Assembly (NCBI GenBank): GCA_002205965.3
Contig: NADL03000107.1
Location: forward strand, 62,001-126,000
Direction of reading: 5' to 3'
DNA length: 64,000 nt
From: Kappaphycus alvarezii
Lineage: Eukaryota > Rhodophyta > Florideophyceae > Gigartinales > Solieriaceae
Shown: one piece after another, positions 1 through 9,878 of the stretch
Numbering within the stretch: the stretch's first letter is position 1
Layout of the letters: every line of letters begins with the position of its first letter
The notes under the pieces: generated by a model
Database searches by the model: none
The model's input: only the letters and a program-made list of their open reading frames with translations
What the model was told of the DNA's origin: nothing
Position numbers and translations under genes: made by a program

Positions 1-86
1 GTCATTGGAAAGGGTAAGAGGACGGCCGATGTTAAAGATGAGCGTCTGAGGATGGCGATGAGTGATAGCGAAAAGAAGTGTAATTA

Positions 87-446
87 TCAGGATAATTCGG
101 TTAAGAACAAGTAACAGTTTGAGATCAGGAAGGCCGCAGATCTGATGGCATTCAAACTCCTTGGGCACCGTTGAATTGGTGGACGAAACATGCTGTTCTG
201 CTCAAGTTCTATTTCGAATGCTCTTTGCCGTTTGTATTGCTTGCTGCGTTGTTGACGCCCTTTGATGATTACATAGTCTTTTAGGTAAGATGCAGACGAA
301 CAGTAGACCATGGCTATGATGACATACATAAATGGGAACTGGTTGAAGACAGCAAGAATACAGTAAAAGGGGCCAAATTGCCGGAGGAGGGTAATGGGTT
401 TGCTACCGACTGGTGTATCAATTTGATGAATGCTTCGAACTTGCAT
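87..446 (-). CDS. hypothetical 119-residue open frame, unidentified
   Basis: This open frame runs on the minus strand from an ATG to a stop. Its middle (about residues 24-57) is hydrophobic and could hold one or two membrane segments; the following part (residues 62-85) is rich in Lys, Arg and Gln. I do not recognise a family. There is no visible promoter or intron evidence, and the neighbourhood is repeat-rich, so it may be chance or part of a decayed element. It lies near the edge of the window and could extend as an exon. Confidence 0.2.
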   Translation of the reverse strand: MQVRSIHQIDTPVGSKPITLLRQFGPFYCILAVFNQFPFMYVIIAMVYCSSASYLKDYVIIKGRQQRSKQYKRQRAFEIELEQNSMFRPPIQRCPRSLNAIRSAAFLISNCYLFLTELS

Positions 447-449
447 TCA

Positions 450-1325
450 AATTAGTGGCAGGATCTGCGATAATCTAATGTGCTGGTTCAAAATATCCCG
501 GAGCAATTTGCTCTTCCATCCCTATCGAGCAATTTGATAGACTTCCATGTAAGGCTAACCTTCTTTGGAATAATAATCACCATCAATCAAGATTTTGAAT
601 AGATTTTCTTCTGCAATCGTTTTAACTCTTCAACAGGAAATGCATGACAGCAGCGTTTGCAGAAAAACTGCAAGGTGAACGCATTAAACTTCCTTCCCAG
701 GGTACATGGAGTCAACTGAAAGGCCGGAGGAAAAGACGTATTGGTTCCTCTGAGGAAACTGAAAGGTTCATACTGTACCTGTACAGTACTTTATTGTTTT
801 ACAGTGCATACAGTACAGTATAATAAACTATATTACAGAAGATTTCCACGGTTTTTTATCATACTGTACAGTATGATATCGAATTTCAAACAACTGCTCA
901 TTTCCGAAAGCGTCGAGAGTTCCAACTTCGTTTGTCTAGGCACTTACAGTATGCCGCATCACGTCGAAACTTCCACTCCCACCAAGAGATCCACGACTGC
1001 TCTACGCGCTTTGCCTACTGCTTTGCAAAGAATCCACGCCGTCCACACCAAGAATGCTGTTCGCACATTATAATATTTCCTCCGCCTTGAGCCACTGCTT
1101 GTATTATGCATCGTGCCACATGGTTGAGTGCAAGCTCATACGACTCATAACCTTTGTACCCTCGCAGTAAACCCATCCACTTCCTTTGGGAAATGATGAC
1201 GTCTGCTATCTTTTGTGTTACACAACGCCTTCCAAACAAACTGCCCTTATCTCAGCCCTCCGAGCTCCCGCAGCAAGCAAACCCTCTATTTTCCTTCCTT
1301 TGGGGAATGACTCCACTTTCCAACC
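450..1325. other. no gene recognised; AT-rich with palindromic TACTGTACAGTA motifs
   Basis: Only short open frames on both strands are found here, none resembling a family. The part around 770-880 is enriched in TACAGTA/TACTGTA words that recur near 24.0, 48.8 and 49.1 kb, so this is probably repeat-derived sequence. Confidence 0.4.
858..877. repeat. perfect 20-bp palindrome
   Basis: ATCATACTGTACAGTATGAT reads identically on both strands. Its core TACTGTACAGTA is the same word that forms the pentamer-repeat tracts at 24.0 kb and 48.8-49.1 kb. Confidence 0.7.
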
Positions 1326-1329
1326 TTCC

Positions 1330-1660
1330 ACGGCGGTCTTTTACGGATTATAGGATGGTAGATCTTTGCGAGTTGTTCAGTATGGCACAGAAGCGTGCGG
1401 GAGGTATTCAGAAATTAATTACGAGTGCAGGCGGCGGTTGGAAACCTGTCCGCGTCTGCATCACTTGGAGACTACACGCGAAACGGGTAACGAAGTCGAG
1501 AGACTCTTGTTGAACTGTTGAGGGGAGGAAACGCGACGAGAAGCAAGCGAAGGAAGCAAGGCGGTGGAAGAAACCCGGGCCGTCGTTGCCAAGGCGCCAC
1601 AGATATCAATCCCGACAGGAGAGAGGAGGATATCGTTTGGTCGCAGTAGAGAGCGTAGTT
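1330..1660 (-). pseudogene. non-LTR retrotransposon family B, endonuclease-domain fragment
   Basis: The minus strand matches, base for base over long runs, the 3' coding part of family B seen at 3300-3650 and 21250-21580 on the plus strand. That region encodes the end of the restriction-enzyme-like endonuclease domain; its local signature in the other copies is a 'Cys...Asp...Leu-Leu-x-Pro...Asp-x-Tyr' stretch. Here the frame is broken and only about 330 bp remain. Upstream on the coding strand it abuts an oppositely oriented 3' tail (1688-1780), the same head-to-head arrangement as at 21.15-21.6 kb. Confidence 0.55.
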
Positions 1661-1687
1661 CTTCCCCATTACTGTGTCAGCACACCT

Positions 1688-1780
1688 TTTGAGTCGATTG
1701 TAGTTGACTGGAAAACTTTAAGTTGATCGAATATATCTTCCAACAGTAAAAACCCCCCAAACTTTTCCCTTTCCAATCTC
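1688..1780 (+). repeat. 3' tail of non-LTR element (tail type B), copy 1
   Basis: This is a fuller copy of the dispersed ~75-90 bp tail. It starts near GAGTCGATTGTAGTTG and contains GATCGAATATATCTTCCAAC followed by AGTAAAAA..CCCAAAC..TTCCC. Nine copies occur in the window. The second half is related to the terminal tail of family A (CATCTTCCATGCATTAAAAT then AACCCAAAAATTTCCC), so I read it as the 3' end of short, 5'-truncated retroelement insertions. Confidence 0.6.
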
Positions 1781-1789
1781 AAAAACTTC

Positions 1790-2820
1790 CCTGGTTTTCT
1801 GCTTTCCGAATGCTTGTAGTAATCACACCGCTTAACCATTGCATTTCCAAAAATTGACCTATCTTAACTGTCCTCATTTTGTCGTGAGACTCGAGAGGGT
1901 GCTTCACTCTTTACAGGCATTGGCAGCTGTTTCCCAAGAGGAAGGGAGCGCATCTTTGCATTTAGACGAGCAGGAGGGGGTGCTCTTACAAGACTAGCGT
2001 GAGGCTATCCGTGAGACACAGTGCATTGGACGAGACGGCTGCCGCAGATTGTTTTCTCGTGTTTCTCCCCTGAGAAACCTGTGGTACTCTTTGCAAATTC
2101 AAGTTACTACGCATATCCAGTGCATCATCTGTAGCAGAGATAAACATTAATTTTCCGTCTTAGCTAACATGGAGTCCTGCGCGGCCAGACACACCTATGA
2201 CAAGCAACTGTTTCAATAAGGAAAACTATTCAGGTGGTGGCCGTCAAGCACTCATCTAATACATAGACCTGCCCCCCCTTGTCTTCGGAAATAGCCGTCC
2301 TACATCCCTAATCAGTAAAGCTCCCGAGTTTCCCTCCCCCACTTTCCAGGCCTGACCCTAAATATAAATTTCTGCACTGGAAACAGCTAACTATGTCTTT
2401 CAAATGTTAAAACAAACGCGAATCACATACTGTACATGTCCACTGCCGTACAAGTTGAGTGGATACTGTATTAGCCTGCTTTCCTCCCGCGTTCCCCCAA
2501 ATCTTCCCCTCTCAGCAATCATACTGTACCAGTTGGTAGCCGTTTCGTCCATTGCAGTAGGTCTCACGATTGGCATTCGCTAGTCTTGTAAATGTGTGTT
2601 AAAGTGTTTCCTCCTACTATCTATGTTTGCGTAGATATGCCTCCTTCCTCTCTGGAAACGGCCGTCAAACCCCGTATCTCAAGGCAGTTACGCGCTCAAA
2701 TTCCCCCATTTAAGTTAACTAACCCCAAACTTCTCTCATTGGATTGAAAGCCAAAACGTCCCCTTTCTCTACACGGCTATCGGACATCATTCTTTACAGA
2801 CTCTATCTAGTTAAAACGTT
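1790..2820. other. no gene recognised; dispersed repeat fragments
   Basis: No frame longer than about 60 codons looks coding. The stretch contains a piece shared in inverted orientation with 49435-49500 and pieces resembling the GTTGACTGG...GTTCCCC repeat found at 48.0-48.2 and 57.2 kb. Confidence 0.4.
2265..2330 (+). repeat. inverted partner of 49435-49500
   Basis: The segment around GACCTGCCCC...AATAGCCGTCCTACATC...AATCAG.AAAGC is found reverse-complemented at 49435-49500 with few differences, 47 kb away. The function is unknown; it is probably element flank or untranslated sequence. Confidence 0.55.
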
Positions 2821-2881
2821 TACCACACACCGGGGGAATTGCCGAACCGCACCTTTCAAATATGAAAGAACCAAATCGATC
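2821..2881 (+). repeat. dispersed ~55-bp repeat (CACCGGGG..GCCGAACCGCACC)
   Basis: This shares the string CCGAACCGCACCTTTCAAAT and the following GAACCAAATCGATC with 22230-22300 (reverse strand) and, more diverged, with 56845-56900. In the latter two places it lies directly 3' of family A coding ends, so it is probably part of the 3' untranslated region of a family A subfamily. Confidence 0.6.
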
Positions 2882-2939
2882 ATTTTTCTCTATCTAGTTG
2901 CAGACTTGTTAACAGGTTTAGTCAATCGCAGCCGATTAG

Positions 2940-3661
2940 AGGGGGTATCCCTTCTAACGGGGCAAGCTCTTTTCCCTTGTGCTTCAACTCATCGCTCTGA
3001 AGATCAAAGAATTATCGTCTGTACTCGGCGTCAAGAGGATACAGTGCTGGACACTGCTTTCGGAGTTGTGGTATCATGACGACGGCTCCATTGCAGCCAA
3101 ACGCGAGTCCATACTTGCCATATGTAAGGAAGTTGGGATTGTCGCCCTCGTCGAGCATCCGCTCCTCTACCAGATTCCCAATTGGTCTGTGCGTTCGGAG
3201 TCCTCCGCGTTACGAATGGATAAATACATTTCCGCTGCCTATGGGCTTCACAGTACTGATTTCACCGCAGACGTTATTCTTGCCCACCCTCCGCACGCCG
3301 CCACATCTTGCCAAATAAAGTTGCCGCAGGCGCTACCGCGACACTCGCAGAGCGGGAGAACCATTGTCATTACAGCAATTACTGCGACCAAAACGATACC
3401 CTCCTCTCCCCTGTCGGGATTGATATCTATGGCGCCTTGGGCGACGACGGCCAGGGTTTCTTCCACCGCCTTGCTTCCTTCGCTACTTCTCGTCGCGGTT
3501 CCTCCCCTCAACAGCTCAACAAGGGCTTCGCGACTTTGTTACCCATTTTGCGTGTAGTCTCAAGTGATGCAGGCGCGACAGGTTTCCACCCGCCTCTTTC
3601 ACTCGTAATTAATTTCAGCAGGCCATCCGCACACTTCTGTGCCATACTGTACATCTCGTAA
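2940..3661 (+). pseudogene. non-LTR retrotransposon family B: RT motif C joined to endonuclease domain
   Basis: About 2945-2995 reads as the degraded end of RT motif B (ALFPLVLQLIALKIKE after a broken GxQQGD). It is followed by the catalytic motif ELWYHDDGSIAA near 3065-3100. Within the same open frame (2979-3557) the sequence jumps at about 3200 to SALRMDKYISAAYG...DVILAHPP, the RMD...DV endonuclease core otherwise seen at 13120-13200. In full-length relatives roughly 1 kb of thumb and zinc-motif coding lies between these parts, so this copy carries an internal deletion. From about 3308 the continuing domain (CDQNDTLLSPVGIDIYGAL) reads in a second frame. The copy is inactive. Confidence 0.7.
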
Positions 3662-3839
3662 AGATCTACCACCACGGCCATACTCAAAAGCGATCGAGGT
3701 TCTCTCTTCCCCTGAGGCCAAACATCGCGGCCTTCATCTGGCGGCGTCGAAATGCAAGGTGTGGTAGCCCGCTGCCCTTTCTGCTTCGGTTCAGCGCATA
3801 CCCCCCTGATACGAGAGGGAACTATGGTTTAAATGGGGG

Positions 3840-3905
3840 GAAAATTTGGGTCATTTTAATGCATGGAAGATGTGGTCGGTTATATCCACGCGGCTAATGC
3901 TTTAT
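3840..3905 (-). repeat. family A 3' tail, reverse orientation
   Basis: On the minus strand this is GCGTGGATATAACCGACCAC followed by ATCTTCCATGCATTAAAAT and the (A/G)ACCCAAATTTTCCC end. That is the same terminal tail as at 9879-9980. It is fused at about 3905 to plus-strand RT-thumb coding sequence of another element copy. Confidence 0.75.
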
Positions 3906-4664
3906 GGTTTAAATGTGCCTGTCGGTTCCCAGGCGTGCACGGAACAGCACATCCTGGATCATGTACAATGCCTCGAGCCTTTTCTACATGCCGTTTTGGA
4001 CATTGAAGACGCACAGGCCTCATTTCTTTTACTTCGTAATTGCTTTGAGTCTTCGAAGTGAGCTACCTTCGGAACGGAGCGGAAAATCTTACAAGTTCTA
4101 GCACAAAAGTGTGCCGAGAGTATTCAGAGATCAACTACGCAGTCAGGCGGCGGGGTGGAAACCTGTCGCGCCTACATCTCAAGGAGGCTGAACCCAAAGC
4201 GAATAACGAGTCGCAAAGTTCCTGCTGAGGGGAGGAACCACGACTTCCTCCTGCGAGTTTTGCCGCCCTCCTGCTCATGAAAAGGGGATGAATATTTCGA
4301 CGGCCTAATCGAAAGTTGTGTCCATACACTGGCGGGTGGAGTGCTCGACTGGGCAATATTCAAGGAGCTACAGTTACCCGTCAAATTGCTCGAGAAGAAA
4401 TAGGCATCCCTGGAATCAGTCCACCTCTGCGAAGGACACTGCGGCCGCTTCGTTTCTTGCATTTGTTGCAGCTTCGCACCATCTACGCACTAATTTTTTG
4501 CCCGCCCTCCGCTCAACATCTGACGCAATACGAGGATTCTATCACTGCCTCTAAACATGGAGCGGCTCTTGCCGATCCTCGGACGACTTCCGTCCGGCAA
4601 ATTCTGCTCCTTCAACCCGACATCACAAAGAGACGACTTGGTCTTTACTATTTGAAAGGTGCTG
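3900..4664 (+). pseudogene. non-LTR retrotransposon, RT thumb region, interrupted
   Basis: The frame LNVPVGS...LEPFLHAVLDIEDAQ.SFLLLRNCF matches the post-RT (thumb) region of the better copy at 8550-8690. After an insertion (4057-4237) it resumes as LLRVLPPSC and then LAGGVLD..IFKELQLPV near 4240-4385, matching 8710-8855. Beyond that it is frameshifted. The left LTR of the copia element starts at 4665, and related coding sequence (FPALPLRSALQTP) resumes just right of the copia element at about 12580-12630, so the copia element apparently landed in this copy. Confidence 0.7.
4057..4237 (-). mobile_element. ~180-bp family B endonuclease fragment inserted in RT thumb coding
   Basis: The segment is the reverse complement of 3490-3650 (shared GGCGGCGGGGTGGAAACCTG-type run and CTGAGGGGAGGAACCACGAC). 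It separates LLRNCF from LLRV.PPSC, which are eight residues apart in the copy at 8.68-8.73 kb. No clear target duplication was seen. Confidence 0.6.
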
Positions 4665-5198
4665 TGTAAAAATTAAATGAGATGCGTAGATCCAAATAGA
4701 TGATTTCAAATAAAAAGGTACTAAAATTACCTGAATAGGACTGACAATAATAATAAATAGGAAACCAATATTAATTGATAGCTGATCGACGGGAATAGTT
4801 TGATGGCCATGGCTGCTAAAATTTTCTAACAGCCCATGACTATTTATGCTGTAGATCTGAGTAGAAAAGCTGCAAAGATGTATCCAGCAATATAATAATT
4901 TTTGTAGACCAATTCTGATCAGTAATAATTATAGAATAACTTTACAGGTTAGCATAATCCCAATAACAATTTGACGGAAATATAATTCCAGTATTTATTA
5001 CTGTAGAATTTACAAAACCAACTGACAGACATAAAATTGCTTCACGTGTAATACATATGAAACATGGGCCAGTGAAAATAGATAAAATTATTCATCGATG
5101 ATTCACAATAAGTATATATTGTAGCCTCTGATAAAATATTGTTTCCACAATTGATCATTACTGTATTCGACATGGAAAATAAATCAAATAGTTTTCTA
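4665..5198 (-). repeat. LTR (3' LTR of minus-strand copia element)
   Basis: It starts TGTAAAAATTAAATGAGATG and aligns along its whole length with 12037-12568. Shared blocks include GATAGCTGATCG, TAATAATTTTTGTAGACCAA, CAACTGACAGACA-type and CACAATTGATCATYACTGTA. Many substitutions and small indels indicate an old insertion. Inner and outer ends are set from where the alignment stops and are uncertain by several bases. Confidence 0.85.
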
Positions 5199-5940
5199 AA
5201 ACTTGTAAATAGTTTTCAATTTTCATACTCCTTACCCTTTGAAAAATATGAATGGTGTATATTATTATCCTGTTGACCGAAATGAATTGCGAGATAAAAT
5301 TTTTGTTCATATCCATGGTTATAGATCCATCCACTGAAAATTTGTTCATATCCATGTTTATAGATCCATCAAATAGAAGTAAATTTAGGGTATCGAATAC
5401 CGGACTATCCTTTTTGTCAACGGGTCAGAAGGATTAATCGAGTCATGTACCCAGATTACTTTCCTAATTTTGTTTGTTTCGAGATTTTAATTTATCAATT
5501 GCACATATGCTTTGATGGACTTGTCTTCAGGTACAAGAAATGTGAAAAAAGAGCTGAATAAATCCTTTGAGTCCACAGAATCATGTAAGGTGTAAGGAAC
5601 ATTGATATTGAATATTTTACTGTTACTACTGCAATAATTTTCCTTCTTCAATATTTTCACCAGCTTCCAGAATTCCACCATTTGGAATGGATTTAACGGG
5701 AAATAGAGATAAATTTGAATGACAATGAATTGTTTGATCTATTGAATTGAAATTTAGAAACCATCAGGAGTCCAGCAACACAGCTAAGCTGCATATTTGT
5801 AGGTCCGGCTGGTATTCCTGCATCAGAAAAACAAGGATTGATAATTCAAAATTTCCAGAATGTTCAGGGCGACGATATTACTTGTAGAACCAAACGGTTC
5901 AAATTTTGTATCATTGAAGATTGAATAGATAAATCAAGAA

Positions 5941-6381
5941 TCAAGGGATTTGATCTTTTTTGTTTAAAAAACTTGCTGTAAAAACAGATATTTGAGAAGC
6001 AATCATACCCAAATAGCCAATTGACCGATTCAATGAATTAAAGAGAATTTTATCGAATGAAATAATTTTTTGGCTTCGCTGTTTGCGTCTATTTCTAGAT
6101 ACTATATGAGGTTCGAGTCCATTTAGTTTTTCGTTTGCTGATACATTAATTTCGCAATCATCAAACTGAGTAATTTTAAATCCATTGAAGTAAAAAGATC
6201 TGGGAGTGTCTACGATTGTACCAAGCTTTGTAAAATTTCCAAAGTTCTTGAAAAATGTCGCTTTAATTTTATCCGGTCTAGAAATAAGAATTTCATCAAC
6301 CGACTTCACCACAAGCAGTAAAAAGTACCCTTCGATGACAGAAAAATAATTGAGAAATACAAACCGCCGATTTAAAAACAA
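5941..6381 (-). pseudogene. copia reverse transcriptase C-terminal / RNase H-connection region
   Basis: This 146-codon open frame belongs to the pol gene of the surrounding copia element. Around residues 26-40 it has VKSVDEILISRPDKIKA, the post-catalytic part of copia RT; then FGNFTKLGTIVDTPRSFYFN, and RSQKIISFDKILFNSLNRSI followed by GYLGMIASQ. The latter corresponds to the 'SLNGxLGFLG..ASP' segment that precedes RNase H in this branch of copia. It is uninterrupted here but isolated by stops on both sides. Confidence 0.65.
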
Positions 6382-6733
6382 GATAAAATGTATTATTCGA
6401 ATGTATCAGCCATTTAGCATTCTCATTGACTAGAAATATGAAGCAGCCAAAAATAACCAATAAAAAATTTTACCGTACATTCTCGAAAAGGTTTTACATA
6501 AAAATCCCGTAGTGCTGATCCTGATTACATAAATGCCGACTTGACATAAACTTTGGATAAATTCCATTTCAAAATTGTTGTGATTGATAAAATAATTCTA
6601 ATTTCTCTGGGTTAACAAGATTAAGAATCAGTTTAATAAGTTTTTTCCTTTTCTTCGTTTCCGTGTGGTGCTATCCTCGCTTCGCAATAATATTTCCACC
6701 TTACAAAATTTTAATTTTTTGCAATACATGACA

Positions 6734-6922
6734 TCATATGACATTTGCACGGGAGGAATTTTGAAGACGTTTATTTCTCAGCACTGAAGAAATTTTTTCT
6801 TCAGTGCTGCACGCATTAGATATAATATGAGATATAATTTCAGATGCTTGATGTAGTAGACATTCCTTAGATGCAAATATTTCATAATAAGACTCCAAAT
6901 CGTTTTGTTCGAACGACTTCAA
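6734..6922 (-). pseudogene. copia pol segment upstream of RT
   Basis: A 62-codon frame (FEQNDLESYYEIFASKECLL then HQASEIISHI) lies in the same orientation and in the expected position between integrase and RT of the copia element. I recognise the pattern only loosely as the integrase-RT linker region of pol. No catalytic residues are visible. Confidence 0.4.
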
Positions 6923-7408
6923 TTCTGTTCCGGCAGAAATTAGATTTCATGAGCATTAATTCCATCTTTTCGTCCATCGGAATTTGTACTACATGTTCAG
7001 GAATAATGGAATTATTTTCGGAATCTGTAAGTAGGTGTTCGGAATATAACTGTTCATCAAATCTAAAGTGTTTTCATTTATCTCAAATCCAATCTTACCC
7101 TTTCGCGTAATATCTAGATTTATGGATTTCGGAGATATATTCTGACTAATATGTTCATCACAATAGTTTTATTCATTTAAATTTTCCATTTCGTTGGCAT
7201 CAATTTCCTTAATGTCACCGGAAAATTCATCCACAGAATTATCAATAGACTGGTCCATTAAATCATTTGCTTTTTATTTAGTGTGCAAGTCCATTTTATG
7301 AAACAGAATGGCGGTCATAATCTATTGCTGCATTAGTACACCTTCCGTTTGACCCAGGGAGTGTAACGAATAGAGTTTTTTGAGTTTTAATACTAGTTTG
7401 GGAGATGA

Positions 7409-7665
7409 TCATAGTCCTATTTTGCTGTTTGATACATGTATGAATACCTCCACAATATCACCAATATTGATAGTTATATCGTTCACGGACTTCGATTTGA
7501 GGATGACATTTAATTTCCTTTTCGCAATCAGTTTATTATGCGAATTACGTAAATCCTTTTGGTAGAGCTCAGGGACCAGAATTATCGATAGGATTCGTGT
7601 GTCCTGTAGTAAGTTTGCAAGAAGAAACAACATCATTACCATATAAATCATTTGATACGGATTCA
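7409..7665 (-). pseudogene. copia integrase C-terminal region, split by nested insertion
   Basis: The frame ILVPELYQKDLRNSHNKLIA followed by KRKLNVILKSKSVNDITI and NIGDIVEVF is the C-terminal part of the copia integrase, after the catalytic core. Its upstream continuation is on the other side of the family A insertion, at 9988-10600. Joining the two across the 7-bp duplication keeps the open frame (VTVLQ | VNPYQMIYMV), which supports a simple insertion into this gene. Confidence 0.65.
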
Positions 7666-7672
7666 CTTGTAG
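7666..7672. repeat. target-site duplication, left copy (CTTGTAG)
   Basis: The seven bases CTTGTAG stand immediately left of the family A insertion and recur at 9981-9987 immediately right of its tail. Confidence 0.75.
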
Positions 7673-7699
7673 GGGAGGGTCCGGTCTTAGACAGAACCA

Positions 7700-9859
7700 T
7701 ATCGCGGAACTGCTCAGGTCTCCGTCTTCATTGGGCCCGTCAGGTTTCCTACCAGCGCTCACCCGTATCGTTAACATTCTGGCCTCCGGACGTGTCCCAG
7801 CCGCTCTCTCCCTTGGATATCTGGTGCGCCCCTCACCCCGTTGGCCAAGAAGACAGGACTCCCCGACCCATAGCCGTTGTGAAACGCTTCGTAGATTGGT
7901 CGGCAGCTGCTTGATGAAACGAGCTACGAGAAAGGCTGCCAACTATCTCCAACCGCTGCAACTGGGCATCGCCACAAGGGCCGGGACCGACACCATCGTC
8001 CACAGTGTCCGTAGGGTTGTCGACAAGTTTGGGACTAGCTCTGAGTACGCTTTGCTCATAGTCGACCTCAAAAAAGCTTTTAACCTGTGCAGCAGAACCG
8101 CTTTTCTGGACGCCGTCAAACGCCTATTCCCGAATTGCTGCCATGGGTCTCGTACTGTTACGCAAACGAGCCAGGGTACTTGTAGTCCGGCCCCCAAATC
8201 ACTAGCAGCATGAGAGGAACACAGCAAGGGGACAACCTCGGTGGACTTCTATTTGACCTTGTCCTGCACCCTGTCGTACTTAAGATCCAGGACCTACTAC
8301 GATCGGGTAACCAGGAAGACGACACCGTGGGTAACTTGCTGCTCCATCTATGGTACCATGATGATGGGTACATCATCGCGCGCCACGACCAAATCGCCCG
8401 CGCCGTCGGAATACTCTCATCCATCGACGCCACCAGCAGGGGACTACAACTATCCCTGCCCGAATGCAGGGTCTGGTGGCCTACAGCCGCCGGCGTCCGT
8501 TCAATGCTTATACTCGAAGGAGCTGACGCAAGAATATAGCGAGGGTACACGTGTTTTAAACGCCCCCGTCGGTTCCTCGGACTGGACGAACAAATTATTC
8601 ACCACTCACGTCCAGACCCTCGAACCGTTCCTCGAAGCTGTCATAGACATTAACAATACGCAAGTGGCTTTTCAGCTTTTGCGCAATTGCTTCGGGGTAT
8701 GCAAGATAGGATACCTCCTTCGTGTGGTGCCACCCTCTTGCACGGCGGAGGGCGCCGCTTTTGACGCCATGATAGAGCGATGTCTCCGGACACTCGCCGG
8801 AGGAGTACTGGACTCGGATATATTCCGAGAACTCCAACTACCGGTGAAACCCCAGGACCCTAAGAAACCCACCCTCGGTTTAGGGTTCACATCGGCGAAA
8901 AGCATCGCGGGGACCGCTTTCCTTGCCTCCAGCGCAGCTGCCAACAGGCTGGCCACCGGTATCTTGCCGGCATTCATCACGGATCTTGTTACGTACAATG
9001 ATGCCGTGCGCGCCCACCGAATATGGTCGATCTCCTGCCTGCCCTCACGACTCCTACCCTTTAGTGTATTTTGCTCAAGCAAAACCCCTCCGCAAAAGAT
9101 ACTAACAGAAGTTCAAGAACAGATACCTCTCGGCGACCAACGAAGGCAAGCTTTCCGGGCTTCTATGGGCCTTCCCGGCGCAAAGGAATGGGTCTATTGT
9201 GCTCCGTGCCCGGCCTCAAGACCAATATTGACGCCCGTGAGTTCTCAGTGTGGCTCCTGTACAACCTCCAAGTCCCGCTCTTCGCCCCAGACACGCCGTG
9301 CCCACGCCCAAACTGCCCTGAGGTCCTCGACGCCACGGGGATCACCTCATGCACTGCCTGCATGGTGGGCACCGCACCCGACGACACGACCGTCAAGTCG
9401 TCCTCCTCGCCCAAGACCTCCAGAAGGCAGCCCGTCATCCGGCTATTGAGCGGCGACAGGGGCTTCACCGCACAAGGCCGGATATCGAGGCAATGGGTAG
9501 CAACGGAGGAACGGACATTTTGACGTCACGTTCGTCAATAATCTTGCGCCCTCCAATGGTAGGGTGCGTACTTTCAACGCACTCACCTCCCTCAACGCAG
9601 CCATCTCCGCCAAACGTAGAAGGTATGAACCACTGCTCGCGACTGCCACTAGAGGAGGCTTGTGCCTATCCCAATATCCACCCTTGGAGGCTGGCAACCA
9701 GACGCGTACGCGGTGCTAACCGATGTCACGCGGAACGTGGCCGTTCGAGCGATGGAGACTTACGGGATGGTTAGAGCGGTGCTTACCCAAAGGAACGCTG
9801 CGGCGGTCGTCGTGTCCAACGCGGCATGCCTGCTCGCCGGCATTGAGCCGGCCCTGTAA
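7700..9859 (+). pseudogene. reverse transcriptase / restriction-like endonuclease polyprotein (family A)
   Basis: RT motifs appear in order: PIAV.K..R..G-type start near 7860, AATRAGTDTIVHSVRR-like block around 7970-8010, motif A LLIVDLKKAFN (8061-8084, catalytic Asp), motif B GTQQGDNLGG (8215-8244), and motif C LWYHDDGYI (8351-8375, YHDD in place of the common YADD). The thumb follows (8550-8960). A CPRPNC...DHLMHC zinc motif (9299-9365) and TRRHD come next. Then the endonuclease signature RPDIEAMGSNGGTDI...DVTFVN (9475-9540), and the C-terminus NAACLLAGIEPAL ends at the stop at 9857-9859. At least three frameshifts (about 8200, 9340, 9520) and others nearer 9080 break it. Architecture matches R2-type non-LTR elements: RT, then CCHC, then endonuclease. 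Confidence 0.8.
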
Positions 9860-9878
9860 GGAAGGTCATGTACTGTAG

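Noticed and set aside
3248-3511. Minus-strand open frame conserved between 3.3 and 21.3 kb
   Set aside because: The plus-strand frame through the same sequence aligns with a third copy at 13.2-13.4 kb (CRSHDILLLPFGVDVYRA), so the plus strand is coding and the minus frame is its shadow.
8241-9449. 402-codon open frame
   Set aside because: Only its middle (about 8540-9000) is the true RT-thumb frame. Its start is a shifted frame of RT motif C (8351-8375, read correctly in the neighbouring frame) and its end is an out-of-frame Ser/Pro/Arg-rich stretch over the zinc and endonuclease motifs, so it is not a single protein.
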